A stretch of DNA of 64,000 bases. Source: Chryseobacterium aurantiacum (GTDB lineage: Bacteria; Bacteroidota; Bacteroidia; Flavobacteriales; Weeksellaceae). This document shows, piece by piece, positions 50,827-58,962 of this stretch (position 1 is the first letter of the stretch; every line of letters begins with the position of its first letter). The notes under the pieces are model-generated. The model was not told the origin of the DNA and did no database searches. It worked only from the letters and a program-made list of their open reading frames with translations. The position numbers and the translations under genes are program-made. Where the stretch lies: contig NZ_PXUE01000006.1 in NCBI RefSeq assembly GCF_003020585.1, positions 62,001 through 126,000 of the forward strand, written 5' to 3'.

Positions 50827-51237
50827 TTATTTTAAAATAGCTATCAGCTTAGCTATTTCGTTATTTTCAGATTTTTTAAAGTCATTTCCGATAAAGACTT
50901 TTATCACTCCAATATTTCCGACGATAGCTTCATTAAATATTTTTAGTTCTTCTGACGGAACCCACAATTCATTATGGTTTCTGGCTCCTACATTTTGGGC
51001 AGGATATTGATCTGCCACTTCTTCCAATATATCAAACTGAGTTACAAAGCCAAGAAAATTTCCAAACTCATCTCTGGTATTCCATTTCTCAGCAATCTCA
51101 GAAGCATAATTTTCATCAAGAACAGGATAAAAAATAGGCTGCCATTCCAATCTTGGCGGGAAATTTTTAAATCCGTTTTCTATAATCAAAATCATTTCTT
51201 TTTCTCCTACCGGCCTGTAAAGTCTTTTTGTCTTCAT
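50827..51237 (-). CDS. Small unknown protein (often labelled ADP-ribosylation/crystallin J1)
   Basis: 136 residues, compact alpha/beta, no signal peptide. Family traits seen are the N-terminal RLYRPVGEKEMILI, FPPRLEWQPIFYPVLDENYA and the C-terminal NVGARNHNELWVPSEELKIFNEAIVGNIGVI. Databases commonly carry the label ADP-ribosylation/crystallin J1 for such proteins. No known ADP-ribosyl-hydrolase motif is visible, so I treat the label with caution. It sits between DUF4291 and the macrodomain gene, with 11 bp before it. Confidence 0.7.
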   Translation of the reverse strand: MKTKRLYRPVGEKEMILIIENGFKNFPPRLEWQPIFYPVLDENYASEIAEKWNTRDEFGNFLGFVTQFDILEEVADQYPAQNVGARNHNELWVPSEELKIFNEAIVGNIGVIKVFIGNDFKKSENNEIAKLIAILK

Positions 51238-51248
51238 CCTCTCTATTT

Positions 51249-51842
51249 TTAAATATCTGCTCCTATTTTATGGGCAAATTCCTTTGATAATGGATATATT
51301 TTTTCTATTGGCAACAGCTTCTTTGCTTTATTGTAATCTCCTTGCTTGGTAAAACTTAAGATCTTTTTTACCAAAGGCGTATAATCTTCTATTTTTACAA
51401 TCCACTCTTCGTTGAACTCTTCTATCAAATAACGACTAATTCCTATCTGAATTGAACGATAATCCAATTTGTTTCCTCTGATATTCCTCTCAGGATCCCA
51501 TTGCATATACACTTTTGCATTTTCAAATTGCTCCTCCCAAGTTTTAGGATTGGAGTAAACTCTTTTTTCGGGAGAGGTTAAAATAGCCTGATTCAAAGCT
51601 TTTTCCCAGGCTTCTCTTTTAATATGTATTGCAAGAATACATTCTTGATTTGATTTTTGCCCGTAGTTACTGCGTTCCATCATCCAAAGAAAAGACGGTT
51701 TAATCCAAGTCATTCTGTTAAACGAAAAAGGAGCACAAAATTTCTGATTTTCTACTGCAGATTTTGCAATTTCATTATTGTAAGCCTGATATACAACGAT
51801 AGTATCTCCGTTATAATCTGCTCTTATTTCAAATTCTTTCAT
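51249..51842 (-). CDS. DUF4291 protein
   Basis: 197 residues. The match to DUF4291 is strong: EIRADYNGDTIVVYQAYNNEIA, FNRMTWIKPSFLWMMERSNYGQ, ECILAIHIKREAWEKAL and RSIQIGISRYLIEEF. The function of the family is unknown. Members recur in neighbourhoods with ADP-ribose and RNA-repair genes. It is co-directional with and 11 bp upstream of the 51237 gene. Confidence 0.88.
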   Translation of the reverse strand: MKEFEIRADYNGDTIVVYQAYNNEIAKSAVENQKFCAPFSFNRMTWIKPSFLWMMERSNYGQKSNQECILAIHIKREAWEKALNQAILTSPEKRVYSNPKTWEEQFENAKVYMQWDPERNIRGNKLDYRSIQIGISRYLIEEFNEEWIVKIEDYTPLVKKILSFTKQGDYNKAKKLLPIEKIYPLSKEFAHKIGADI

Positions 51843-51920
51843 CTTTTATTTTTAAATCATTATTTCAACCTCATTCTATTCCCACATTAAATATAGAATT
51901 AATACCTTATCTTACTGGCT

Positions 51921-52994
51921 TTAAAAGAGCTTTTTAAAATCTTTTGCGTAGGGAGAGTATGATCCGTAAATGGCGTCAAATTTTACTTCCAGCTTATCAA
52001 TTTTAAATTTTTCATCAATTTGGTCTAAGCAGGTTACAACAAGGTTCTTTTTTGTTGACAAAGTATAAGCTGCATCTAACTTCAAGGCATAATTCAGTAG
52101 CTTATAATCTAAATCTCCAAACCTAAGCTCTTTCTGGTATTCATTAAAGGTACAGGTTTCTTCTTCATTGTTTTTTAAAATGATCTCCTTTTCATTGCTC
52201 ATCCAGCCATTTCCGTGGCGCGTCCCATAGCTTCTTGTCACATAATACATTTCGATCTCATCAATTTTGAGCTGTTTGCAAATCTCATATGCGTTTTTTG
52301 AGGTGGTGTGGGCATAGGTTACATTCGGAAAAACACCATGATCCATATCGAGTAAAATTCCTTGGCTCCCTTCAAAAATGAGGTTTTCAAATGATTTCAG
52401 ATAATTATAATCATCTATTTTCCAATCTATCTTATCAATGGCTTCTAAAAAAGACTTTAGTTCCTTTTCTATCTGATCTTCTTCCATAAGACCATAGTAA
52501 TAAGCAATTCCTTTTAGCTTTTCTATTAACATTTCTCTTGGTCCTATAAGATCAATGGCAAATAGTTTATAAGGACTTTCGTTTCTCTTCATTGTTGCTC
52601 CGACTCCTTTACCACAGGTACCGTGTTCCAGGTTCTTTGAGCTTGTTCTGTTTTGCCAGACATCAAAAGGGGTGGTTACCTTGGCCAATGGATGAATATG
52701 AAGTTCTATGTTTCCGTTTTTTTCCTTTAATTCCTCTCTTTCATTCAATAGAAATTCAGGATGAATGGTGCAATTTTCCGCAAAATAAGAGGGTAATCCT
52801 CGAAGTGCTCCACTTGCAAAGCTGGAATGAATGTGTTTCAGATCATCAATCATGACCGTATGAGCGGCCTGCTGCCCTCCTGAAAATCTTATTACCACAG
52901 AATTTTGATTCTGAGAAGCTAAAAAGTCTGTAGTAATTCCCTTTCCCTCATCTCCGAAGCCTAATCCTATAACTATTTGCGCCTTTTTCATCAT
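51921..52994 (-). CDS. Adenylosuccinate synthetase-like protein
   Basis: 357 residues against about 430 for housekeeping PurA. The P-loop is GFGDEGKGITTDFLA with the catalytic Asp (residue 15), and the His loop is FSGGQQAAHTV (His45) instead of the usual QGGNNAGHTV. Later come FEGSQGILLDMDHGVFP and RSYGTRHGNGW. The normal PurA C-terminal region is absent or diverged. It likely ligates Asp to a purine-type nucleotide, but its context (vWA, macro, NADAR) suggests a substrate other than IMP. The start codon follows the vWA stop codon directly. Confidence 0.82.
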   Translation of the reverse strand: MMKKAQIVIGLGFGDEGKGITTDFLASQNQNSVVIRFSGGQQAAHTVMIDDLKHIHSSFASGALRGLPSYFAENCTIHPEFLLNEREELKEKNGNIELHIHPLAKVTTPFDVWQNRTSSKNLEHGTCGKGVGATMKRNESPYKLFAIDLIGPREMLIEKLKGIAYYYGLMEEDQIEKELKSFLEAIDKIDWKIDDYNYLKSFENLIFEGSQGILLDMDHGVFPNVTYAHTTSKNAYEICKQLKIDEIEMYYVTRSYGTRHGNGWMSNEKEIILKNNEEETCTFNEYQKELRFGDLDYKLLNYALKLDAAYTLSTKKNLVVTCLDQIDEKFKIDKLEVKFDAIYGSYSPYAKDFKKLF

Positions 52995-53849
52995 CTAAAG
53001 CATTTTAACGTTGTCTATTCCTCCTAAATCTGTTGTTCCAAAGGTTTGATCCTTATATTTTTCATAGATAATTTTTTTAATAACATCAGGAATTTCTCTA
53101 TGATCTTCAATTGATAGGCAGTTTTGTCCCAATAGTTCTCTCCACCCTCTGTTTGCTCTTACCGCCTGATCTGAATGGAGAACATTAATGTGATAAACTT
53201 CGTATCTTTTTTTTGCTTCCTCCAGTAATTCATAATGCGTATAGGTTTGTTGCCCTGAACCCATAATTTCCCGAATGGCAGATGCCGAAAGTACTTTAAG
53301 ACAGGGCTCATCTCCTACTGTGAACAACAATCCTTTTTGTTTTCTTTTTTCAAAGGCATCCGTTCTGGTATGGAAAGCGGCGAAATACCAGGCCAAAAGG
53401 TAACTTTCACCAGCATTTCCACCTCCTCCGGATTCAATGTAGGTACGGGTAAGCCACATATCTAATTCTTCATCACCTGATTCAAATTGCCCTACCTGTA
53501 ATGGATAGCTGTCACATTCATGATCACCAATTCCCAGGAAAAGCAATGCAGGATCCGGAACTCCACCTTGAATAATCCCTCCCATCAGCTTAGGCAAGCC
53601 TTCTCTGATCAGCTCATGCGGAATATGCCCCATACTTCCGGTCACATCCAATCCCAAAATAATGGGAACCGTATTCGGATGTACTTCAGAGTCTCTGGAT
53701 TCCCTGAAAGAAATACCATGAGGAATCATTGTTTTATGCGCTGTTCTTTTGGCATTCTGTGTGAAGATTTCTCCGGCAGATTTTGTTCCATAACCGGCTT
53801 TGCTTGCTCTGTCATAACGAGCGTCTATATCGTATCTTGTACTTCCCAT
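52995..53849 (-). CDS. vWA (MIDAS) domain protein
   Basis: 284 residues, cytoplasmic. The MIDAS motif D-x-T-G-S is present as ILGLDVTGSMGHIP (about 67-80), after a charged N-terminus. Later segments (GESYLLAWYFAAFHTR and GLLFTVGDEPCL) resemble the rest of a Rossmann-like vWA fold. It may be a metal-dependent scaffold for the enzymes of the island. It overlaps no gene: 2 bp separate it from the coiled-coil gene, and its stop directly precedes the PurA-like start. Confidence 0.82.
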   Translation of the reverse strand: MGSTRYDIDARYDRASKAGYGTKSAGEIFTQNAKRTAHKTMIPHGISFRESRDSEVHPNTVPIILGLDVTGSMGHIPHELIREGLPKLMGGIIQGGVPDPALLFLGIGDHECDSYPLQVGQFESGDEELDMWLTRTYIESGGGGNAGESYLLAWYFAAFHTRTDAFEKRKQKGLLFTVGDEPCLKVLSASAIREIMGSGQQTYTHYELLEEAKKRYEVYHINVLHSDQAVRANRGWRELLGQNCLSIEDHREIPDVIKKIIYEKYKDQTFGTTDLGGIDNVKML

Positions 53850-53851
53850 AG

Positions 53852-54187
53852 CTAAAATGTTTTTCCGAATAAATATTCAAATCTCTTTTGGGTAACTTCG
53901 AGCTGGATATTTAGATTTCTGATTGTTAATGATAATTCCATGTCTTTCTGAATGAATGCTTCTGGGTTAAAATCCGCAAAAGTCAAACTATTTCTGTCCA
54001 AAGGGCTGATATCAATAAGCCCTTCCTGCTCGCGTTCAAGTCTTTTTATTTTCAACTCAATATCTTCAACCTTTCGCCTGTAGATCAATTCTGAATCTTC
54101 TCCAATTGTTCTTGCGCGGTCTTCTCTGATCTGGTCATTATTTCTTTGTAATGATTCGATAAATCTTGGTTTTAATTCATCTTCCAT
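53852..54187 (-). CDS. Small coiled-coil protein
   Basis: 111 residues from the ATG at 54187 (MEDELKPRF). The longer frame from 54235 would start inside the operator at 54204-54220 and is less likely. It has a helical, heptad-like stretch (RRKVEDIELKIKRLEREQEG), and a C-terminal helix with LSLTIRNLNIQLEVTQ. Function unknown; probably works with the vWA protein, whose start lies 2 bp after its stop. Confidence 0.65.
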   Translation of the reverse strand: MEDELKPRFIESLQRNNDQIREDRARTIGEDSELIYRRKVEDIELKIKRLEREQEGLIDISPLDRNSLTFADFNPEAFIQKDMELSLTIRNLNIQLEVTQKRFEYLFGKTF

Positions 54188-54203
54188 ATCCAATTGTTTT
54201 TTT

Positions 54204-54220
54204 TGTGTTATTATTACGCT
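54204..54220. promoter_or_regulatory. Nudix-regulator operator candidate TGTGT-N7-ACGCT
   Basis: TGTGT-TATTATT-ACGCT, 16 bp upstream of the coiled-coil/vWA genes. Same 17-bp form as the sites at 55393, 55447 and 56376. Confidence 0.55.
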
Positions 54221-54264
54221 AATTAAAAAAGACATAGCAGTGCACTATTCCCGCATTTATTTCT

Positions 54265-54816
54265 TTACTTGTTACGGGAATACATTACATCTGTTCTTAA
54301 AACATACTTCAAACCACTGATTAATGTTTTTCCTTCGTGCCTTAAGGGGTGGTAAAAGATTAATGCTGTTCCTTTTCTAGGGGCAACGGTAAACAGGTTT
54401 TCAAATTCTGTTTCTCCACCCTCAAAATCATCATTCAAATAGATCAAAAATGTGTAAAAGCTTTTTTCTTGATCATTTCTTATATAACTTCCGTCACGAT
54501 GCATCTTAAATTGCTGTCCTGTAGAATACTTATATACTCTGAACATCTCGTTAAAATTAAGAAGTGTGAAGTCTTCATGATCTTGTGGAAGAAATTCAGC
54601 CGCTTTTTTAAAAAGTTCTTCTGCCAGATTATTATCAAAAATCATCAGTCGGTCATTATTCCTGATCCCCTTGCTCATAAGCTGTCTTCCTCCCACATTA
54701 ATTTTGGCTTCTTCAAAAACCTTTTCTTGTGACAAAACTATATAATCATTGCATTCAGCTTCCGTGAGGAAATCTTCAATTAGAAATATCTGTGGGTGTA
54801 ATTCTATTTTTTCCAT
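54265..54816 (-). CDS. 2-oxoglutarate/Fe(II) oxygenase (prolyl-4-hydroxylase-like)
   Basis: 183 residues. The Fe-binding triad is visible: H-x-D in FKMHRDGSYIRND, and the distal His in YHPLRHEGKTLISG, with the following Lys likely to bind 2-oxoglutarate. The fold matches the P4Hc family. It could hydroxylate a protein or nucleotide. It lies 31 bp after the NADAR gene on the same strand. Confidence 0.9.
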   Translation of the reverse strand: MEKIELHPQIFLIEDFLTEAECNDYIVLSQEKVFEEAKINVGGRQLMSKGIRNNDRLMIFDNNLAEELFKKAAEFLPQDHEDFTLLNFNEMFRVYKYSTGQQFKMHRDGSYIRNDQEKSFYTFLIYLNDDFEGGETEFENLFTVAPRKGTALIFYHPLRHEGKTLISGLKYVLRTDVMYSRNK

Positions 54817-54847
54817 GATTACTATTGGGTGATTGGTTATTGTGTTT

Positions 54848-55390
54848 TTACCCTCTCAGTTCATCCCTTACTTCCATCAGGGCAAATCCTAAAAGATTTT
54901 CTCCGTTCCATAGCAATGGGTTTTCTGCTCTTGAATCCGTTTCCAGCATTCCTATTCCCCAGATTTTATCATAAGGGCTGGCTTCTACAATAATTTTATC
55001 GTTGGTAGATAAAAGAAATTCTTTAAATTTTCTGTTTTGAGAGAATTTTAAAAGGTTACCATTTTTTACAATCTCATATTTCTGTTCGTCCCAAATTTTT
55101 GGATCAAAGTTCTTTACTTTTCTGCCCAGGCTTTTTACCTGATTGGGTGTAGCCGCTTGCAATATTTCTTCCAGGGTTTCAGTATCATTAAATAATCTTG
55201 CTTTTCCGGCCATCATATAATGTTCCGCCGTTTTATAAATGATTCCGTTTTCTTCAAATCTTCCTGAAAACCATTGACTAAAACAGGATTTGGTAATTTC
55301 ATTCTTAACCGTATGTCCCCAGAAAAACAGAAACTTTATTCTTTCTTTTCTCTGAAATCTGTCTTTAATATTTTGTAGGGTGTAATCCAT
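54848..55390 (-). CDS. NADAR-family protein (YbiA-like)
   Basis: 180 residues. The family core is seen in FFWGHTVKNEITKSCFSQWF, YKTAEHYMMAGKARLFND, LGRKVKNFDPKIWDEQKYEIVKNGNLLKFSQN and EASPYDKIWGIGM. NADAR proteins hydrolyse N-glycosidic bonds of riboflavin-pathway intermediates (YbiA), and some members remove ADP-ribose from DNA bases. Two operator-like palindromes lie just upstream. It opens the island transcript. Confidence 0.92.
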   Translation of the reverse strand: MDYTLQNIKDRFQRKERIKFLFFWGHTVKNEITKSCFSQWFSGRFEENGIIYKTAEHYMMAGKARLFNDTETLEEILQAATPNQVKSLGRKVKNFDPKIWDEQKYEIVKNGNLLKFSQNRKFKEFLLSTNDKIIVEASPYDKIWGIGMLETDSRAENPLLWNGENLLGFALMEVRDELRG

Positions 55391-55392
55391 TA

Positions 55393-55409
55393 TGTGTTAT
55401 TTTTACACA
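55393..55409. promoter_or_regulatory. Nudix-regulator operator candidate 1 (NADAR)
   Basis: TGTGT-TATTTTT-ACACA, perfect palindromic arms with a 7-bp spacer, 3 bp before the NADAR start codon. Confidence 0.6.
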
Positions 55410-55446
55410 AATTTAAAGGAATATTAATTTATCCTCCAAATTTATT

Positions 55447-55463
55447 TGTGTCATTTTTACACT
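55447..55463. promoter_or_regulatory. Nudix-regulator operator candidate 2 (NADAR)
   Basis: TGTGT-CATTTTT-ACACT, the same motif 54 bp upstream of the first copy. A pair could allow looping or cooperative binding. Confidence 0.6.
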
Positions 55464-55584
55464 AATAAGTATAACTATTTGACTTTCATATATTAAATTT
55501 TCAATAAAAAAATAGAATGATAAAATATTTATACAAAAAATAAGAATTCCATACATTTTGGCCAATGCCTACGGAATGTATATT

Positions 55585-55608
55585 GAAAAAAAAACGGGCC
55601 AAAGCCCG
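55585..55608 (-). terminator. Terminator of the Nudix regulator gene
   Basis: CGGGC-CAAA-GCCCG hairpin with a T tract on the minus strand, downstream of the gene ending at 55671. Confidence 0.75.
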
Positions 55609-55670
55609 CTTAGATTTATTTCATTTCACAAATCCTGTTTATAAATATTTAGATCATCTTTTAGACAAAT

Positions 55671-56366
55671 CTATTTGATTTCAAAATAGAAACCTTCTTC
55701 TTCCAGTTCCTTATATTTCTCCTGATTGAATGTAAAAAGCTTTCCCGGTCTTCCGCTTCCCTCTTTTTTAACATTATTGGTTTCATTAAGCAGTCCATAG
55801 CTCATTATTTTTTTACGGAAGTTTCTTCGGTCTATTTCCTGTCCTACAATTGTTTTATAAAGATTTTCAAGATCCGAGAAAGGGAACTCTTCATTGAGAA
55901 GGTTAAAGCCGATTGGCTGGTATTGAATTTTAGTACGAAGTCTTTTTAAGGCCATGTCAATAATCGTTTTATGATCAAAGGCAACCGATGGAAGCTTATT
56001 GATACTAAACCATTGTGCATCATCTGCATCAGAATCTGCAAACAGTTCGTGGTAAGATGGATTTACAAGCCCCAAATAAGCCACAGAAACCACTCTATTT
56101 CGGGGATCACGACCTACGTTCCCAAATGTGTAGAGTTGCTCTAAAAAATCGGGTTTAATGCCGGCCTCTTCATGCAGCTCTCTTTTGACCGCATCATCTA
56201 GATTTTCATCATCAAGAACCAATCCTCCGGGAAGGGCCCATCCACCTTTAAAAGGCTCAATATTTCTTTTGATTAAAAGTATTTGCAGGTCTTTCTTATC
56301 GAAATAGCCGAAAATAACAGCATCAACAGCCACTTTTATATCTTGTAGTTTTTTAGGAGACTCCAT
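55671..56366 (-). CDS. Nudix-wHTH regulator (NrtR-like)
   Basis: 231 residues. The N-terminal Nudix domain has a full Nudix box, GLVLDDENLDDAVKRELHEEAGI, so hydrolase residues are retained. The C-terminal winged helix (about 155-228: QEIDRRNFRKKIMSYGLL, KEGSGRPGKLFTFNQEKYKEL) is that of NrtR-type regulators. NrtR repressors of NAD synthesis bind ADP-ribose as effector. Sites of one 17-bp type occur before this gene, NADAR and the coiled-coil/vWA genes, so it is the likely regulator of the island. Related Bacteroidota proteins respond to sugars, so the ligand is inferred. Confidence 0.88.
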   Translation of the reverse strand: MESPKKLQDIKVAVDAVIFGYFDKKDLQILLIKRNIEPFKGGWALPGGLVLDDENLDDAVKRELHEEAGIKPDFLEQLYTFGNVGRDPRNRVVSVAYLGLVNPSYHELFADSDADDAQWFSINKLPSVAFDHKTIIDMALKRLRTKIQYQPIGFNLLNEEFPFSDLENLYKTIVGQEIDRRNFRKKIMSYGLLNETNNVKKEGSGRPGKLFTFNQEKYKELEEEGFYFEIK

Positions 56367-56375
56367 AAATTAATT

Positions 56376-56392
56376 TGCGTTACGAATACACA
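56376..56392. promoter_or_regulatory. Nudix-regulator operator candidate (autoregulation)
   Basis: TGCGT-TACGAAT-ACACA, 9 bp upstream of the regulator start. Fourth copy of the motif. Confidence 0.55.
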
Positions 56393-56489
56393 AAGCTACG
56401 ATTTATCACAAGAATAAAAAATATTTTCATCTATAATAAAAGTTCTTACCTTTAAGTTATGATTATAACCAACTTAAAATTAAATATTT

Positions 56490-57134
56490 ATGAAAAATTT
56501 ATTAGCAATCATCTCGATCGGTTTTTTACTTGCATCATGCGAAAAAGTAAAAACCTCTGCCTCAGAAAGCTCAGATAAAAAAGATTCTATGGCTTCAGCT
56601 TCTGAATGGAAGCCTGTAGATTCTGCAACCGCTACAAAAGCATGGATGGAATTTGCAACTCCGGGTGACATGCATAAAATGCTGGCCAAATTTGATGGAA
56701 ATTGGACCGGCGCTACCAGTATGTGGATGGACGATAGCGGAAAAGCAGTTACCAGTACTTCGGAATGTACTAATAAAATGATTTTTGAAGGCCGTTATCA
56801 GGTAAGTAACTACAAAGGAAATTTCATGGGAATGCCATTTGAAGGCATGAGCGTAATGGGATATGATAACGCCAAGAAAAAGTTTGTAAGTACGTGGATA
56901 GACAACATGGGAACAGGCTTAATGCGTGCTGAAGGAGACTGGGATCCGGCTAAAAAATCAATTGATTTTAAAGGTAAAATGACAGACCCTAGCCAACCGG
57001 GAAAAGAATGTGACGTAAGGGAGGTCTATACTTTTACGGATGACAATAACCATACTTTGGAAATGTATGGGCCTAATCCTAAAACAGGAAAAGAAATGAA
57101 AACCATGGAAATAAAATTCACCCGTAAGAATTAA
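56490..57134 (+). CDS. DUF1579-type lipoprotein
   Basis: 214 residues. A lipoprotein signal ends in the lipobox LLASC (Cys near residue 17), followed by a Ser/Lys linker. The rest is a beta-rich DUF1579-like domain (KFDGNWTGATSMWMDDSGKAV, FEGRYQVSNYKGNFMGMPFEGMSVMGYDNAKKKF). Exported to the envelope; function unknown. Single gene with a terminator after it. Confidence 0.85.
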   Translation: MKNLLAIISIGFLLASCEKVKTSASESSDKKDSMASASEWKPVDSATATKAWMEFATPGDMHKMLAKFDGNWTGATSMWMDDSGKAVTSTSECTNKMIFEGRYQVSNYKGNFMGMPFEGMSVMGYDNAKKKFVSTWIDNMGTGLMRAEGDWDPAKKSIDFKGKMTDPSQPGKECDVREVYTFTDDNNHTLEMYGPNPKTGKEMKTMEIKFTRKN

Positions 57135-57137
57135 AAT

Positions 57138-57170
57138 AAAAAACCCGCATCCATTGATGCGGGTTTTTTA
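57138..57170. terminator. Bidirectional terminator
   Basis: ACCCGCAT-CCATT-GATGCGGGT hairpin with flanking A and T tracts between converging genes. Confidence 0.85.
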
Positions 57171-57171
57171 T

Positions 57172-58323
57172 TTATTTTGTTTCCGATACCAAGGTAGTCG
57201 GAGTACTCATATTGTTATTAAAATATCCTACATTGAATTCCTGAGCCACCCAGTTTCCTGTTTTTGAATTAAATACATAAACTTTATGATCATATTTATC
57301 TGTAAAAAGGAAATTCCCATTAGAAACCGTGATTTCCGGATTTCCTAAACCTCCATCATTGTAAAAATATCCAAGGCTAAATTCCTGAGTCTTCCATTCC
57401 ATAGTTTTTGAGTTGAACACTTTTACACTATGCTCATATTTGTCTACGAATGCGAAGTTACTTCCTGAATAAATAACGGTAGGAGCAATATTATTGTTAG
57501 GATAACCTATGTTGAATTCTTTTTCTGCCCATCCTCCGCTAATATAATTAAATGTATATACTTTATGATCATGATTATCAATAAACATTACATTACCACT
57601 ATCTAAGGTTACCACATTAGGACTCAAATAACCATTATTATAATACCAAATATTATAAAGCTGGGAAGACCAATTTCCAGTCTTGGAGTTGAAAACGTTT
57701 ACTGTTCGTTCATATTTGTCTGTGAATATAATATTACCATTGGAAGCCGTAATGGTAGGAAGTATATTATTGTTACTATATCCTACATTATATAGCTTGG
57801 AAGACCAAGTTCCTGTTTTGGAATTAAAAGCATATATCTTGCGGTCAAACTTATCCAGAAAATAATAATTACTACTTTTTCCTTCAACAATATCATCTCC
57901 TATTGAAGAATTTGGGGAAGAAACATCAATTTTTTGAGCGACCATAGCATAAGGGACACTCATTAACTGATTTGTACCAACATTGGTATAATTACTGCCT
58001 CCTGCAGGATCCATTTCCACTTTGATGAATTTGGAATTTACAGACCAGTTTATTCCTGAAAATACTCCGGAAACAGGTGTTCCCTGTCCGATATTCAGGT
58101 TAACTAATCCCTTAGAATTAGTTGTTTTAGAATGCGTCTCAGTATAAAGATTGGTTCCATTCACAGAATTATTTAAAATACTGATTCTCACAGATACATT
58201 GCCATTCGCTACGGGTGCTCCACCTGAATTAAAAGCAATAGCTTGATAAGAAAATGCATTAGGAAGCTGTGCGAAAACAACAGCCGTGGAAAGAGCTAGA
58301 ATAAGAGTGTATAGTTTTTTCAT
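57172..58323 (-). CDS. Secreted protein with five ~47-residue repeats
   Basis: 383 residues. A signal peptide (YTLILALSTAVVFA-Q) precedes a Bacteroidota-type N-terminal beta domain (LPNAFSYQAIAFNSGGAPVANG). Then come about five repeats with the core TDKYDHKVYVFNSKTGNW and QEFNVGYFNNN, plausibly blades of a small beta propeller or solenoid. There is no T9SS sorting domain. It lies 9 bp downstream of the T9SS protein gene, so they share a transcript. Function unknown. Confidence 0.75.
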   Translation of the reverse strand: MKKLYTLILALSTAVVFAQLPNAFSYQAIAFNSGGAPVANGNVSVRISILNNSVNGTNLYTETHSKTTNSKGLVNLNIGQGTPVSGVFSGINWSVNSKFIKVEMDPAGGSNYTNVGTNQLMSVPYAMVAQKIDVSSPNSSIGDDIVEGKSSNYYFLDKFDRKIYAFNSKTGTWSSKLYNVGYSNNNILPTITASNGNIIFTDKYERTVNVFNSKTGNWSSQLYNIWYYNNGYLSPNVVTLDSGNVMFIDNHDHKVYTFNYISGGWAEKEFNIGYPNNNIAPTVIYSGSNFAFVDKYEHSVKVFNSKTMEWKTQEFSLGYFYNDGGLGNPEITVSNGNFLFTDKYDHKVYVFNSKTGNWVAQEFNVGYFNNNMSTPTTLVSETK

Positions 58324-58332
58324 GGTACTGGT

Positions 58333-58788
58333 TTATTTTTTTATAATTTTTACAGGTTTTAGTTCTAAATCATTGAATGTAAGCATATAAACTCCCTTAG
58401 GCAAAAACGAAAGATCAATACGGCTGTTATTAATTTCTTTTTGAGAAACCAATTTTCCTGACATATCATATATCGAAACATCTTTCGGTTTTTTCTTTGA
58501 AGAGACTGTAATGGTAATATAATCTGCTGTTGGATTAGGAAAAACATTTATTTTTTCTTGATTAGTAACCACCTCATTAACGCCTAAAACGGTTAATACG
58601 GTCTGAGACAGCACTCCCAACGTACCGGAATTCTGTTCATCAGGATTGGTAGGCACTACATAAATTTCTCCAACAGAATGAATAAGATTCTCATGGGATA
58701 CCCCACCAGAATTGAGCCCTCCCACAAAACTCTGGGAATAAAACCAAGCGGAGCACAAAATTCCGCTAAGCAAATAGATTTTTTTCAT
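58333..58788 (-). CDS. Small T9SS-sorted protein
   Basis: 151 residues. A signal peptide (IYLLSGILCSAWFYS) is followed by a short linker region and a complete type A sorting domain from about 80 (INVFPNPTADYITITVSS to GVYMLTFNDLELKPVKIIKK). With almost no passenger domain, it may be an accessory or adhesive fragment. Upstream partner of the repeat protein at 57172. Confidence 0.8.
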   Translation of the reverse strand: MKKIYLLSGILCSAWFYSQSFVGGLNSGGVSHENLIHSVGEIYVVPTNPDEQNSGTLGVLSQTVLTVLGVNEVVTNQEKINVFPNPTADYITITVSSKKKPKDVSIYDMSGKLVSQKEINNSRIDLSFLPKGVYMLTFNDLELKPVKIIKK

Positions 58789-58914
58789 GGAAATTAATTT
58801 TGCATAAATATAGTATAAAGAAATATCAGAATATAAAAACTTATATTATGTTAACTGGATTGCTATAAAATACCTTTTAAAAGAAAAATAGACTTCAATT
58901 ATAAAAATAAAAGC

Positions 58915-58945
58915 ACAAAAAAACCGGTAGTTATACCGGTTTTAA
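58915..58945 (-). terminator. Terminator of lepA
   Basis: ACCGGTA-GTTA-TACCGGT hairpin, T tract on both strands, 18 bp downstream of the lepA stop. Confidence 0.8.
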
Positions 58946-58962
58946 TATCATTAATGTTTGTC

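Noticed and set aside
50827..51237. ADP-ribosylglycohydrolase (as the label crystallin J1 implies)
   Set aside because: The protein is far too small (136 residues) and none of the Asp-rich metal motifs of that enzyme are visible.
51921..52994. PurZ (2-aminoadenine, Z-genome) enzyme
   Set aside because: The catalytic Asp in the GDEGKG loop is retained, whereas as I recall PurZ replaces it. No phage genes or DatZ/MazZ partners are present.
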